From positions 1 through 64,000 of the forward strand of contig JAGWYJ010000009.1 in assembly GCA_018969425.1 (NCBI GenBank): DNA of 64,000 nt, written 5' to 3'. Shown piece after piece: positions 17,975-26,092 of this stretch. Below the pieces are notes generated by a model. The model had not been told where the DNA came from and searched no databases. It saw nothing but the letters and a program-made list of their open reading frames with translations. Made by a program: the position numbers and the translations under genes. Numbering within the stretch: the stretch's first letter is position 1; each line of letters begins with the position of its first letter. The stretch comes from Alphaproteobacteria bacterium (GTDB lineage: Bacteria; Pseudomonadota; Alphaproteobacteria; Caulobacterales; Hyphomonadaceae).

Positions 17975-19018
17975 TCAGAAGCCTGCCGGCGCGGCGGACG
18001 ATCGCGGAGACAGGCAGATGGCCTGAAAGCGGGATCCCATGTCCAGAGGGTCGACCAGCCTCATCGCCGCCCGATGAACGCTTTCACCCTGGGAACCGGC
18101 ATGCGCTTTCAGTCGGGCGCACCGTTCTGCGAGGCCGAGTCGAAGGAGAAATTCCCCCTGCGCAGCCGGACCGTCGACGCGAAGCCCCGCGGCTTCCGCG
18201 AGCTGGGCCAGATAGGAAAAGTCGACATCCGCTGTGAGGTCGCAGCGCCCGGGCGTTGTGAGGGGATCCGCCTGCCGCCCCTCCCGATAAGCCCGGAGCG
18301 TGTCGCCAGGCGGAGACGCCGCAGGGCCGTAATCAATAAAAAGCGCCCGTCCGGGATGCCTGGCAAGGCGACCCGCCAGCTCAATGACGAGGCCCGCCAT
18401 TCCCGGAGCTCTCTCCAGCTGATCGACGCCGGGAGGCGCATGAGGCGGATCGGGGCTCGGCGTTCGACCAAAGATCAGCTCGCCTGTCGTCGACAGGCCC
18501 ACGCATCGCTCCGCCCAGCCATGATTATCCCGCACGAACTGACGGATCGGCAGACAGTCAAGAAATTCGTTGGCGATCAGGATAAAAGGTCCTTCCGGCG
18601 CAGTCGCCAGCTCCTGAACCCGGATCGGGTTGTAGGCGGCCAGTCTTTGGCTCTGAACCTCGGCCAGCACGGGGCTCGCCTCGATTAGGATCGGCCTGAC
18701 GGCGTCCCGGAAGCCAGGCGCAACCTTCGACGCCCGGAGCATGTCGGCCATCATGACGCCCCGGCCCGGTCCGGGTTCGACGAGAAATATCGTCTCAGGC
18801 GCCCCCATCTCGAGCCACTCATGGGCCGCCCACAGACCCAGAATCTCCCCGAACACCTGGCTGATCTCCGGCGCCGTCTGGAAATCCCGCCCGATCCCCG
18901 GATTCGAAGCGTAGTAGCCATGGTCGGGGTCATGCAGACAGAGCGTCATGAAGACCGACACAGGTATGGGGCCCTCCATACGAATGAGGTCCCGGATCCT
19001 CTCAAAAAGAGGCGTCAT
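17975..19018 (-). CDS. MidA/NDUFAF7-like SAM-dependent methyltransferase
   Basis: A 347-residue class I methyltransferase of the DUF185 family. The eukaryotic member NDUFAF7 methylates an arginine of a complex I subunit; the bacterial substrate is not settled. Motifs are the N-terminal PIPVSVFMTLCLHDPDHGYY, the DFQTAPEISQVFGE block and the SAM loop VEPGPGRGVMMADML (about 80-94), followed by IANEFLDCLPIRQF. The ATG overlaps the lgt stop (ATGA), so expression is coupled to lgt. Confidence 0.9.
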   Translation of the reverse strand: MTPLFERIRDLIRMEGPIPVSVFMTLCLHDPDHGYYASNPGIGRDFQTAPEISQVFGEILGLWAAHEWLEMGAPETIFLVEPGPGRGVMMADMLRASKVAPGFRDAVRPILIEASPVLAEVQSQRLAAYNPIRVQELATAPEGPFILIANEFLDCLPIRQFVRDNHGWAERCVGLSTTGELIFGRTPSPDPPHAPPGVDQLERAPGMAGLVIELAGRLARHPGRALFIDYGPAASPPGDTLRAYREGRQADPLTTPGRCDLTADVDFSYLAQLAEAAGLRVDGPAAQGEFLLRLGLAERCARLKAHAGSQGESVHRAAMRLVDPLDMGSRFQAICLSPRSSAAPAGF

Positions 19019-19923
19019 GACGATCTGGGCTCGACCTTCAGCGCGCGATGAATGAGCCAGGCTCCGAGAACAAACATCGGAGCGGAGAGCATCATACCCA
19101 TGGTGAGGAAGTCAGGCAGGCCTTCGACAAAGGGGTCGGGTTCCCTGAAATTCTCCACAAAGGTCCTGGCGCAGGCGTAGAGAACGAGGAAAAGTCCAGC
19201 CGTCAGTCCCGGGCGGGTCAGAGCCTTCAATTTCCAGACGGCGACCGCCAGGACGGTGAAGAGCAGAGCCCCCTCAAGAGCGGCTTCGTAAAGCTGGCTG
19301 GGATGGACCACTTTCTCGGCCCCCGAATAGACCCAGGTTCGGGTTCCCCAGTCATAGGTCGGAAAACGCATCCCCCAGGGCGCCGAGGTTTCGCGACCGT
19401 AGAGTTCTCCGTTGATGAAGTTGGCAAGACGCCCAAAAAAGAGACCGATCGGCGCTGCGGCGGCGGCTGCGTCGCCAAGGCGGAGAAGGTCGATCTTGCG
19501 CGACCAGGCTGTGTAAAGCACGGCGAGGGTTGCCCCAATCAGCCCCCCATGAAAGGACATGCCGCCCTCCCACATGCGCAGGACGAACATGGGGTCCCCC
19601 GCCAGTCTCTCCGGCTGGAAGGGAAGGACATAAAACGCGACATAGCCGAGACGTCCTCCGAAGAGGATGCCGATCATCACCCAGAACGCGAAATCATCAA
19701 TATCCACACGCGTGACCGGGGAAGCGTCCTTTGAACCCCAGAGCTGGGGACGCAGGGCAAGGCGAACGGCGTACCACCAGCCAATGAGAAGACCCAGGAT
19801 ATAGGCCAGAGCGTACCAGCGGATTGGAAACGGCCCCAGATGAATGAAACCCAGCGACAGTTCAGGGATCGGCAGCGTCAATGCGGCCGGATCTATCTTC
19901 GGAAAGGGGATTTCCACACGCAT
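19015..19923 (-). CDS. lgt: Prolipoprotein diacylglyceryl transferase
   Basis: Adds diacylglycerol to the lipobox cysteine of prolipoproteins in the inner membrane, the first step for the lipoproteins encoded elsewhere in this window. The 302-residue protein has about seven helices, GPFPIRWYALAYILGLLIGW at the N-terminus, the essential HGGLIGA motif (about residues 103-109) and the Lgt signature GRLANFINGELYGR. The ATG at 19923 is preferred; an in-frame GTG three codons upstream is also possible. Divergent from ubiK with 87 bases between. Confidence 0.95.
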   Translation of the reverse strand: MRVEIPFPKIDPAALTLPIPELSLGFIHLGPFPIRWYALAYILGLLIGWWYAVRLALRPQLWGSKDASPVTRVDIDDFAFWVMIGILFGGRLGYVAFYVLPFQPERLAGDPMFVLRMWEGGMSFHGGLIGATLAVLYTAWSRKIDLLRLGDAAAAAAPIGLFFGRLANFINGELYGRETSAPWGMRFPTYDWGTRTWVYSGAEKVVHPSQLYEAALEGALLFTVLAVAVWKLKALTRPGLTAGLFLVLYACARTFVENFREPDPFVEGLPDFLTMGMMLSAPMFVLGAWLIHRALKVEPRSS

Positions 19924-20010
19924 GAGCTTCACTTATCCCGTTTGGCGATGGGCGGCCTGTCCCCTCTATACATACCGGCTCAGGCCCTGTGGTCCACCAT
20001 GGAGACGCAT

Positions 20011-20262
20011 ATGCAGACGCGAAATCCGTTCATGGACGATCTGGCGCGGATGATGGCAGGGGCGGCTGGCCTTGCGGGAGCGGCTGGAGACGAGGCGCGG
20101 ACGCTGATGCGCTCTCAGGCCGACCGTCTGGTCGCGGATATGGACCTTGCGCGCCGCGAGGAGGTTGAGACCCTTCGTGAGCTCACCCGCGGCCTGCTTG
20201 AGCGAATCGAAGTCCTCGAACGTCGGATCTCCCTTCTTGAAGGCGGCGAGCCAAAGGCCTGA
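20011..20262 (+). CDS. ubiK: Ubiquinone biosynthesis accessory factor UbiK (BMFP family)
   Basis: Short coiled-coil protein that helps the aerobic ubiquinone biosynthesis complex and can fuse membranes. The 83-residue sequence shows the family layout: N-terminal FMDDLARMMAGAAGLAG, then a long amphipathic coiled coil (AREEVETLRELTRGLLERIEVLERRISLLEG). The ATG at 20011 is set by GGAG 6 bases upstream; an ATG at 19999 is less well placed. UbiK divergent from lgt is common in this class. Confidence 0.88.
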   Translation: MQTRNPFMDDLARMMAGAAGLAGAAGDEARTLMRSQADRLVADMDLARREEVETLRELTRGLLERIEVLERRISLLEGGEPKA

Positions 20263-20368
20263 AAAGGCCTGTGATCAGTCCGTCCGGTCCGGGTTGTCCC
20301 GGCCAGCGACGCGCCGTAGCCTTTCCGGCAGGAACGGCGTATTGGGCCCCTGAGTCGCGGAGATCCTC

Positions 20369-20872
20369 ATGACCACCCTCAGCCAGTCAGGACCGGAAAT
20401 GCCGGAAAACGCCCTCGACGTGGTCGAACAGACCCTTCTGGCGGCTGACTGGCTGTGCGAGCGCACCGAGGAGGGCGTGATCCATTGCGCGACCACGACA
20501 CGATGGGGAGAGTGCGCCGGCATGTTCGCCTGGCGCGATGAGCCGGCCTCCATCCATTTTTCGCTTTCGCTGGACCTGCGGGCGCCCGCGTCCCGCAAGG
20601 CGGCGGTGTCCAGCCTCGTCTGCCGTATAAATGAGCGTCTGTGGCTCGGGCATTTCGACTACTGGGCTGATGACGGGGTGGCGGTCTTCCGACACACCAT
20701 CCCGATGCTTGACCGAAGCTCTCCCGAGGCGGGCGAGGTGGCCGCCATCATCGCGGCCGGCATGGACGCCGCTGAACAATTCCTTCCTGCCTTCAATTTC
20801 ACAGCGTGGGCGGGGAAGTCCCCTGAGGAGGCGATCGCAGCGGTTCTCTTCGAGACGGCCGGAGAAGCCTGA
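20369..20872 (+). CDS. YbjN-domain protein
   Basis: A 167-residue cytosolic protein of the YbjN (DUF1790) family, which resembles the chaperone fold of type III secretion but is widespread and of unclear role. Characteristic parts are the N-terminal VEQTLLAADWLCERTEEG, the central beta sheet with LVCRINERLWLGHFDYWADDGVAVFRHTIPM, and a helical end. GGAG precedes the ATG. Its stop is two bases from the proC GTG, so both are cotranscribed, as in many alphaproteobacteria. Confidence 0.88.
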   Translation: MTTLSQSGPEMPENALDVVEQTLLAADWLCERTEEGVIHCATTTRWGECAGMFAWRDEPASIHFSLSLDLRAPASRKAAVSSLVCRINERLWLGHFDYWADDGVAVFRHTIPMLDRSSPEAGEVAAIIAAGMDAAEQFLPAFNFTAWAGKSPEEAIAAVLFETAGEA

Positions 20873-20873
20873 G

Positions 20874-21677
20874 GTGAGCTCGTCTCTTGTCCTGATCGGC
20901 GCCGGCCGAATGGGGGGCGCCATGGCGCGCGGCTGGGCGGCGCAGCCCTCGGGTCCTGCATCCGGGGGCGTCAGCATCGTCGAACCGGCCCCCTCAGACG
21001 GGCTGATCGAGATGGTCCGGCTTGCTCGCTTTCAACTGAACCCCAAGCCGCAGCCGAGCGCCTTCGTCGTCCTCGCCGTCAAGCCGCAGGGGTTCTCAGC
21101 CGCCTGTGCGGACATTGCCGGCTGGGTTGGGCCCGACAGTGTCGTCATTTCCATCATGGCCGGCGTTCCCATGGAGCGGATCGCAACAGCCTTCGGCGTG
21201 TCCCGGGTGGCTCGGGCCATGCCGAACACTCCCGGTGCGATCGGCAAGGGTGTGACCGGGTATTGTCGTTCTGAGGCTGTAAGTTCCGAGAATCAGGCCT
21301 CTATTGAGGGGCTCCTTTCGCCCCTCGGAGAGGTTGTCGGACCGCTCGATGAAGCGCTTATTGATGTCGTGACGGCGATTTCGGGGTCGGGGCCCGCTTA
21401 TGTCTTTCTCCTCGCGGAGGCGCTGGCGGCCGCCGGCGTGCGGAACGGACTCGATGCGGACACGGCGCGCATACTCGCTCGTGCGACCGTCGCTGGCGCG
21501 GGCGCGCTGCTTGAGCGCGGCGACGATCCCGCCGCACTTCGTCGGGCGGTGACGTCCCCGGGCGGCACTACGGCCGCCGCTCTGTCGGTTCTGATGGGGT
21601 CGGAGGGGCTCGACCCTCTCCTGGATAAGGCTGTCAGCGCCGCGATAGTGCGGAGCCGTGAGCTGGCGGCGTCCTGA
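20874..21677 (+). CDS. proC: Pyrroline-5-carboxylate reductase
   Basis: Last step of proline synthesis, NAD(P)H-dependent reduction of P5C. The 267-residue protein has the Rossmann motif LIGAGRMGGAMARGW (about 6-20), VLAVKPQGF, RAMPNTPGAIGKGVTGY, and the C-terminal signature AISGSGPAYVFLLAEALAAAG with TSPGGTTAAAL. The GTG start lies one base after the YbjN stop, with GGAG in the 3' end of the upstream gene. Confidence 0.95.
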   Translation: MSSSLVLIGAGRMGGAMARGWAAQPSGPASGGVSIVEPAPSDGLIEMVRLARFQLNPKPQPSAFVVLAVKPQGFSAACADIAGWVGPDSVVISIMAGVPMERIATAFGVSRVARAMPNTPGAIGKGVTGYCRSEAVSSENQASIEGLLSPLGEVVGPLDEALIDVVTAISGSGPAYVFLLAEALAAAGVRNGLDADTARILARATVAGAGALLERGDDPAALRRAVTSPGGTTAAALSVLMGSEGLDPLLDKAVSAAIVRSRELAAS

Positions 21678-21698
21678 GAAACGGGTCGTCGCTTCAGG

Positions 21699-23003
21699 TC
21701 AGCCCGGGCTTATGGGCAGTCTCATCGAGGCTTTCAAACCGCCAAGTTCGGAGCGTCCGAGAATGACGTCTCCTCCGTGAGCCCTGGCGGTGTCGCGGGC
21801 GATGGTCAGTCCGAGGCCGACGCCTGACACGTTCTGATTGCGCGACGGATCGAGCCGATTGAACGGACGAAAGGCCTCTTCGTATTGAGCCGGCGAGATT
21901 CCCGGGCCGTCGTCTTCGACAATAATCATCGCGGCGTCCGCCTCGCGGCGAACCGTAATTCTGACATTCCGTCCGTAGTCGGACGCGTTCCCCGCGAGGT
22001 TGGCGAGGGCGCGTTTGAGAGCCAGAGGCCGGACGCGCATCCGGATAGGGGTCGGGCAGTGGAGAGTGAGGGAGGATTTTCGAGCCGCCACTTCGCTTGC
22101 GGCGGACGCAAGGGTCAGCAAATCGGTTTCCTCGGGCTGCTCGCCCTCCTCGCCGCGGGCAAAGGCCAGGTAGGCGTCGAGCATACCCTCCATTTCCGCG
22201 ATATCCTTGCGCGCCGGACCCGTGTCGACCTCTCTGGGCATCATCGACAGTTCAAGCCGAAGGCGGGTGAGCGGGGTGCGAAGGTCGTGGGATACGCCGG
22301 CGAGCATCGCCGTTCTCTGGTCGGCGTAACGACGGATCCTGTTTCTCATCCGGATCAGGGCCCTTGCCGCGTCGCGGACCTCTCTTGCGCCTGAAGGACG
22401 AAATCCCGGGGCGTCCTCGCCGCGACCGAACGCATCCGCCGCAGACGAAAGCTGGAGGATCGATCGGACCTGGTTTCGAAGAAACGCGTAGGAGGTGGCG
22501 AGAAGCAGAGCTGAAAATCCGACCGACCAGACAATGAAGATATGGGCGGTGATCACCATCACTCTCTTGCGGTCCAGGCGGGCCACAAGATACCCGCCCT
22601 CCGTCTCGGCGACGACCCGTACGACGGCCTCGCCCCGCTCCATGCCCACGTCGAAGGGGCGCTCCAGAGCAACGTCAAGTTCGGCTTGCAGCTCCCTGCA
22701 GCAGCGCGCCGGCGCCGTGTGGGCGGCCAGATCTCCGTCCGTCACGAATGTCGTATCGATAAGACCTGATCGCCTCAGGGACGCTGAAAGACTGTCCCAG
22801 GATTGCGGCGACTGAATTTTCTCGTCCAGAACGGCGCGAATAACCTGAGCGACGCTTCTGGAAAGCTGAGTATTCACGTTCTGCACATGAGAATTGAAGA
22901 AGAACATCGTCATGGCGATCACGAAGATCAGCATCGGAACGATCAGTATGACGATGTGGCGCGCATTGTAGCCGTTCGGCGTGAAATCCCTCAGTCGGAC
23001 CAT
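21699..23003 (-). CDS. Sensor histidine kinase, EnvZ-like
   Basis: A 434-residue membrane kinase. Helix 1 lies at about 16-37, a periplasmic sensor of about 110 residues holds a CC pair (101-102), helix 2 at about 148-176, then HAMP, DHp with phospho-acceptor His239 in GVSHDLRTPLTRLRLELS, and a HATPase domain with N-box NLAGNASDYG, G1 DDGPGIS and G2 GVGLGLTIARD. It is the last gene of MarR-regulator-FkbM-kinase, five bases after the FkbM gene. The natural partner is the OmpR-type regulator encoded upstream. The signal is unknown. Confidence 0.92.
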   Translation of the reverse strand: MVRLRDFTPNGYNARHIVILIVPMLIFVIAMTMFFFNSHVQNVNTQLSRSVAQVIRAVLDEKIQSPQSWDSLSASLRRSGLIDTTFVTDGDLAAHTAPARCCRELQAELDVALERPFDVGMERGEAVVRVVAETEGGYLVARLDRKRVMVITAHIFIVWSVGFSALLLATSYAFLRNQVRSILQLSSAADAFGRGEDAPGFRPSGAREVRDAARALIRMRNRIRRYADQRTAMLAGVSHDLRTPLTRLRLELSMMPREVDTGPARKDIAEMEGMLDAYLAFARGEEGEQPEETDLLTLASAASEVAARKSSLTLHCPTPIRMRVRPLALKRALANLAGNASDYGRNVRITVRREADAAMIIVEDDGPGISPAQYEEAFRPFNRLDPSRNQNVSGVGLGLTIARDTARAHGGDVILGRSELGGLKASMRLPISPG

Positions 23004-23008
23004 GCCCG

Positions 23009-23899
23009 TCAGCCTTCCGATGCGCCTGGGGCGGACTCGGGCCGCGCCATGAAAACGTTGGCGCGATCGCGATAGACCGTTTCATAGCCAAGCCGCGTCA
23101 GTTCTCCCTCGCAGTCCCAGCGCCATCTGTCCCGATTGCAGTGCTCCATGAGGACAGCGCGGGGCCATAGGCTTCGTTGTCCGGATCGGAAGAAGGCCTC
23201 CAGGACTTCGTCCTCATATCCCTCCACATCGATTTTCATGACGTCGACCCGAGCCACTCCCTCCCGAAGAAGCAGATCGCTGAGCGGCATGACGGGCACT
23301 TTGACCGTCTGTCCGCCGAGCCCGGATCGTAGGGTCGCCTGTCCATGCTCATCGGGAATTGTCAGATCGGCCTCGCCGTTTTCAGACCCCAGGGCCGCCG
23401 GCACAAGCGTCACGCCTATCCCTTCCGAGAGGAGGTCGTTGGCCCGCATCATATTGAACTTCAGTCGCTGAAAGATGGCCGGCTGAGGCTCGACGCAGAT
23501 CAGCCTGCCGCCCGGACGAAGACGGGAGGCGGCGAACAGGGAGAACATTCCCGCATTCGCTCCGATATCGAGAAACACTCCGTCCGCAGGCAGGCGCCGG
23601 CGGATGAAATCAAAATCAGGCTTGCTGTATGCGCTGGGGTTCAGGAGCGCCTTCATCTCCGAATAATTCGAGGTCAGGTGCAGGCGCGCGTTTCTTCCCC
23701 ACAGCGTCACATCCAGAGGGGAAGACGACTTTTTCCGGAGCATCTCGCCGAGAGCTTTGCGCGCGGCGCCGCGGCCAAGCGGCGTATGGCGGGTGAGGGC
23801 GAGGATCAGACGAGCCGGCCACGCGGGTTTGCGGGCGCCGAAAGCGGGCTCCGCCGCCGGGTCGTTGAATGCCTTGGAATGGGATGGCGCCTCGGACAT
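23009..23899 (-). CDS. FkbM-family methyltransferase
   Basis: A 296-residue SAM-dependent methyltransferase. The SAM-binding motif FLDIGANAGMFSLFAA is near residues 106-121, followed by ICVEPQPAIFQRLKFN and the FkbM motif VDVMKIDVEGYEDEVLEAF. Members methylate hydroxyl groups on polyketides, glycans or lipids; the substrate here is unknown. The ATG at 23899 follows the regulator stop with one base between (TGACATG), using GGAGA inside the regulator gene, so it is translated as part of the two-component operon. This placement is unusual for an FkbM enzyme. Confidence 0.88.
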   Translation of the reverse strand: MSEAPSHSKAFNDPAAEPAFGARKPAWPARLILALTRHTPLGRGAARKALGEMLRKKSSSPLDVTLWGRNARLHLTSNYSEMKALLNPSAYSKPDFDFIRRRLPADGVFLDIGANAGMFSLFAASRLRPGGRLICVEPQPAIFQRLKFNMMRANDLLSEGIGVTLVPAALGSENGEADLTIPDEHGQATLRSGLGGQTVKVPVMPLSDLLLREGVARVDVMKIDVEGYEDEVLEAFFRSGQRSLWPRAVLMEHCNRDRWRWDCEGELTRLGYETVYRDRANVFMARPESAPGASEG

Positions 23900-23900
23900 G

Positions 23901-24584
23901 TCAGGGGGGGTCTCCGGCCAGTCTGTAGCCAACGCCGCGCACGGTCTGAAGGTGAACCGGTTCGTGGGGATCCGGCTCGATCTTCCGACGAAGACGCGTG
24001 ACCTGAACGTCGACCGTCCTCTCTACCCCGGCAGCCGTGAGCTGCGCCAGCTCAAGGCGTGAAACCGGTTCGCCGTTCTTCAGAGCCAGCACTCGCAGGA
24101 GCTGGGTCTCATTTTCAGTCAGGCGTACAAGCTTGCCCGATCGTCGGAACTCCCCGCGAGCGATGTGAAAAACAGCGCCTGACAGACGCACTTCCTCGAC
24201 CGGAGTTTCCGGTCTGGCGCGGCGAAGGATGGCCGCGATGCGCAGAGAAAGCTCCTCCGGCTCAAAGGGCTTGGAGAGATAATCGTCCGCCCCTGTCTTC
24301 AGTCCTTCGATTCGTTCCGCCGCCTCTCCGCGCGCCGTGAGGAACATGACCGGAGAGGAGATCGAACCTCTCACCGACGCAAGCAGCGAGAGGCCATCCT
24401 CGCCCGGCATCATGACATCGAGAAGCACCAGATCGAACGTCATCGTCTGAAGAAGTCGACGAGCCGTCGCCGCGTCCCGCGCGGTGGTGACATCATATCC
24501 TTCCCGGGTCAGAAAGCGCCTCAGGAGATCCCTGAGGCGATCATCGTCGTCCACCGCCAGGATATGTCCGCCAGCCTGTCTCAC
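23901..24584 (-). CDS. OmpR-family response regulator (PetR-like)
   Basis: A 227-residue two-domain regulator. The receiver domain has the acidic pocket VDDDD (11-15), phospho-acceptor Asp56 in VLLDVMMPGEDG, Thr in MFLTARGE, and Lys in YLSKPFEPEEL; the winged-helix DNA-binding domain ends with TVDVQVTRLRRKIEPDP and TVRGVGYRL. The GTG at 24584 overlaps the MarR stop by four bases (GTGA). A MarR gene followed by an OmpR-type regulator resembles petP-petR of Rhodobacter, where PetR is needed for bc1-dependent growth; that match is an inference from order. Confidence 0.9.
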   Translation of the reverse strand: MRQAGGHILAVDDDDRLRDLLRRFLTREGYDVTTARDAATARRLLQTMTFDLVLLDVMMPGEDGLSLLASVRGSISSPVMFLTARGEAAERIEGLKTGADDYLSKPFEPEELSLRIAAILRRARPETPVEEVRLSGAVFHIARGEFRRSGKLVRLTENETQLLRVLALKNGEPVSRLELAQLTAAGVERTVDVQVTRLRRKIEPDPHEPVHLQTVRGVGYRLAGDPP

Positions 24585-25105
24585 CGACCTCGTCCCGGAA
24601 ACGAGCTGCGGTTCATCTGGCCGCGCGCGATTTCTGCGAGAACCCGTCGGGCGCCGGTTACGGCGTCGGGGCCGCACAACAGGAAGACTTCCCGCATCGC
24701 CGCTCTGCGCGCTTCCGCTCCTTGCCGGGTCATCCTGTCTCCCTCCGGGGTCAGAAGGATGCGGCGGCGCCGTCCATCGAGCCTGTCCCGTTCGCGGGTG
24801 ATCAGACCCCGCGCCTCCAGCTCGTTCAGATAGCGCGCCAGGGTCTGTTTGGGAATGTTCAGGCGCGCTCGCAGGCTGGTGACGTCCTGGGGGCCGATGT
24901 CGAATATCTCAACAAGGATATCGACGGCCCCGTCCAGAGGCGGGTCTGACCCAGAGGATGAGTTCGACAAGGCGGCGAGCCTGCGAGCTGCGGCCCGGAT
25001 CAGGGCGGCTCCCTGATCAAGTTCGGAATCGCGCAGGTACAGACGCCCGTCGGCGTCGGGCGACGGGATGGAGGGTGAGAGCGATCTGTTGACAGGTACG
25101 GTCAC
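24581..25105 (-). CDS. MarR-family transcriptional regulator (PetP-like)
   Basis: A 174-residue winged-helix regulator. The helix-turn-helix (DVTSLRARLNIPKQTLARYLNELEARG read in parts around 75-100) and wing (LITRERDRLDGRRRRILLTPEG) are typical MarR features. A Ser/Pro-rich N-terminal 30 residues precedes the domain. It starts with a GTG at 25105 and opens the four-gene operon; it is divergent from ilvE across about 85 bases, so it may control both sides. Ligand unknown. Confidence 0.87.
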   Translation of the reverse strand: MTVPVNRSLSPSIPSPDADGRLYLRDSELDQGAALIRAAARRLAALSNSSSGSDPPLDGAVDILVEIFDIGPQDVTSLRARLNIPKQTLARYLNELEARGLITRERDRLDGRRRRILLTPEGDRMTRQGAEARRAAMREVFLLCGPDAVTGARRVLAEIARGQMNRSSFPGRGR

Positions 25106-25129
25106 GAAACGACAATGGGAGAGCTGGAG

Positions 25130-25192
25130 ATGGAACTCAAGTCTGATATGCGCCCTCTGTCCGCCGGCGACCTGTTCGAGGAATGGCCCTGA
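25130..25192 (+). promoter_or_regulatory. Upstream ORF overlapping the ilvE start codon
   Basis: An ATG at 25130 preceded by GGAGAGCTGGAG opens a 20-codon frame (MELKSDMRPL to DLFEEWP) whose TGA (25190-25192) overlaps the ATG of the aminotransferase gene as TGATG. An in-frame ATG at 25115 would give 25 codons. This is a good arrangement for translational coupling or a leader peptide. It is not rich in Leu, Ile or Val codons in a row, so classical attenuation is not supported. Confidence 0.4.
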
Positions 25193-26082
25193 TGTCCTTT
25201 GTCCCCTATGACGATCGTGACGGCTGGATCTGGCTGGATGGCGTTTTCGTACCCTGGCGCGAGGCCAGGATCCACGTGCTGACCCACAGTCTGCACTATG
25301 GGGCGAGCGTATTCGAGGGCGAGCGCGCCTATGACGGCGTCGTTTTCAAGAGTACGGAGCACTCCCGCAGGCTGCACAGATCAGCCGAGCTGGTTGGCTA
25401 TTCAGTGCCCGTGCCGGTTGAAGAGCTTGACCGTATCAAGCTTGAGGTGATGGCCCGAAACGGACTTTCGGACTGCTATGTCCGCGCATTCGCGTGGCGA
25501 GGATCTGAGATGATGGGGGTCTCCGCTCAGCAGGCGTCCATCCGAACCTGCGTGGCGGTCTGGCATTGGGGCAATTATTTTGCGGACAAGATGAAGGGCA
25601 TCCGCGTGACGCTCTCGGACTGGAAGCGACCCTCGCCTGAGACGATCCCGAGCGCTGCCAAAGCGGCGGGACTGTACATGATCTGCACGATGTCCAAGCA
25701 CAAGGCTGAAGCGCAGGGCTATGCGGACGCCCTGATGCTGGATTACCGGGGCTATGTCGCCGAGCTGACGGGCGCGAATGTGTTTCTCATTCGCGACGGA
25801 GCGATCCATACCCCGACCCCGGACTGTTTCCTGGACGGCATCACGCGGCAGACCGTGATCGAGCTTGCGCGTCGGCGAGGCTATGAGGTGGTCATTCGCC
25901 ACATCACGCCCGATGAACTGTCGACATTCTCGGAATGCTTCATCACCGGGACGGCGGCCGAAGTCACTCCTGTCTGCGAGATGGCGGGGGTCGCATACCG
26001 GCCCGGCATCATCACTGAGACCCTGATGAACGACTATGACGCGCTGGTTCGGGGACGTCTGTCATCCCCGGCTGCGGCCTGA
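25192..26082 (+). CDS. ilvE: Branched-chain amino acid aminotransferase
   Basis: PLP-dependent fold IV transaminase for Val, Leu and Ile synthesis or breakdown. From the ATG at 25192 it has 296 residues. Motifs are ARIHVLTHSLHYGASVFEGERAY (in parts, about 25-47), AKAAGLYMI with the PLP-binding Lys in SAAKAAG (about 157), VAELTGANVFLI, and the cofactor-phosphate motif ITGTAAEVTPV. GAGG lies nine bases ahead of this ATG; an ATG nine bases earlier is too close to it. It is divergent from the MarR operon. Confidence 0.94.
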   Translation: MSFVPYDDRDGWIWLDGVFVPWREARIHVLTHSLHYGASVFEGERAYDGVVFKSTEHSRRLHRSAELVGYSVPVPVEELDRIKLEVMARNGLSDCYVRAFAWRGSEMMGVSAQQASIRTCVAVWHWGNYFADKMKGIRVTLSDWKRPSPETIPSAAKAAGLYMICTMSKHKAEAQGYADALMLDYRGYVAELTGANVFLIRDGAIHTPTPDCFLDGITRQTVIELARRRGYEVVIRHITPDELSTFSECFITGTAAEVTPVCEMAGVAYRPGIITETLMNDYDALVRGRLSSPAAA

Positions 26083-26092
26083 GACCGGCTCG

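Noticed and set aside
20242-20275. AGGCCT-GAAA-AGGCCT hairpin at the ubiK stop
   Set aside because: Short self-complementary words without a T tract; too weak to list as a terminator.
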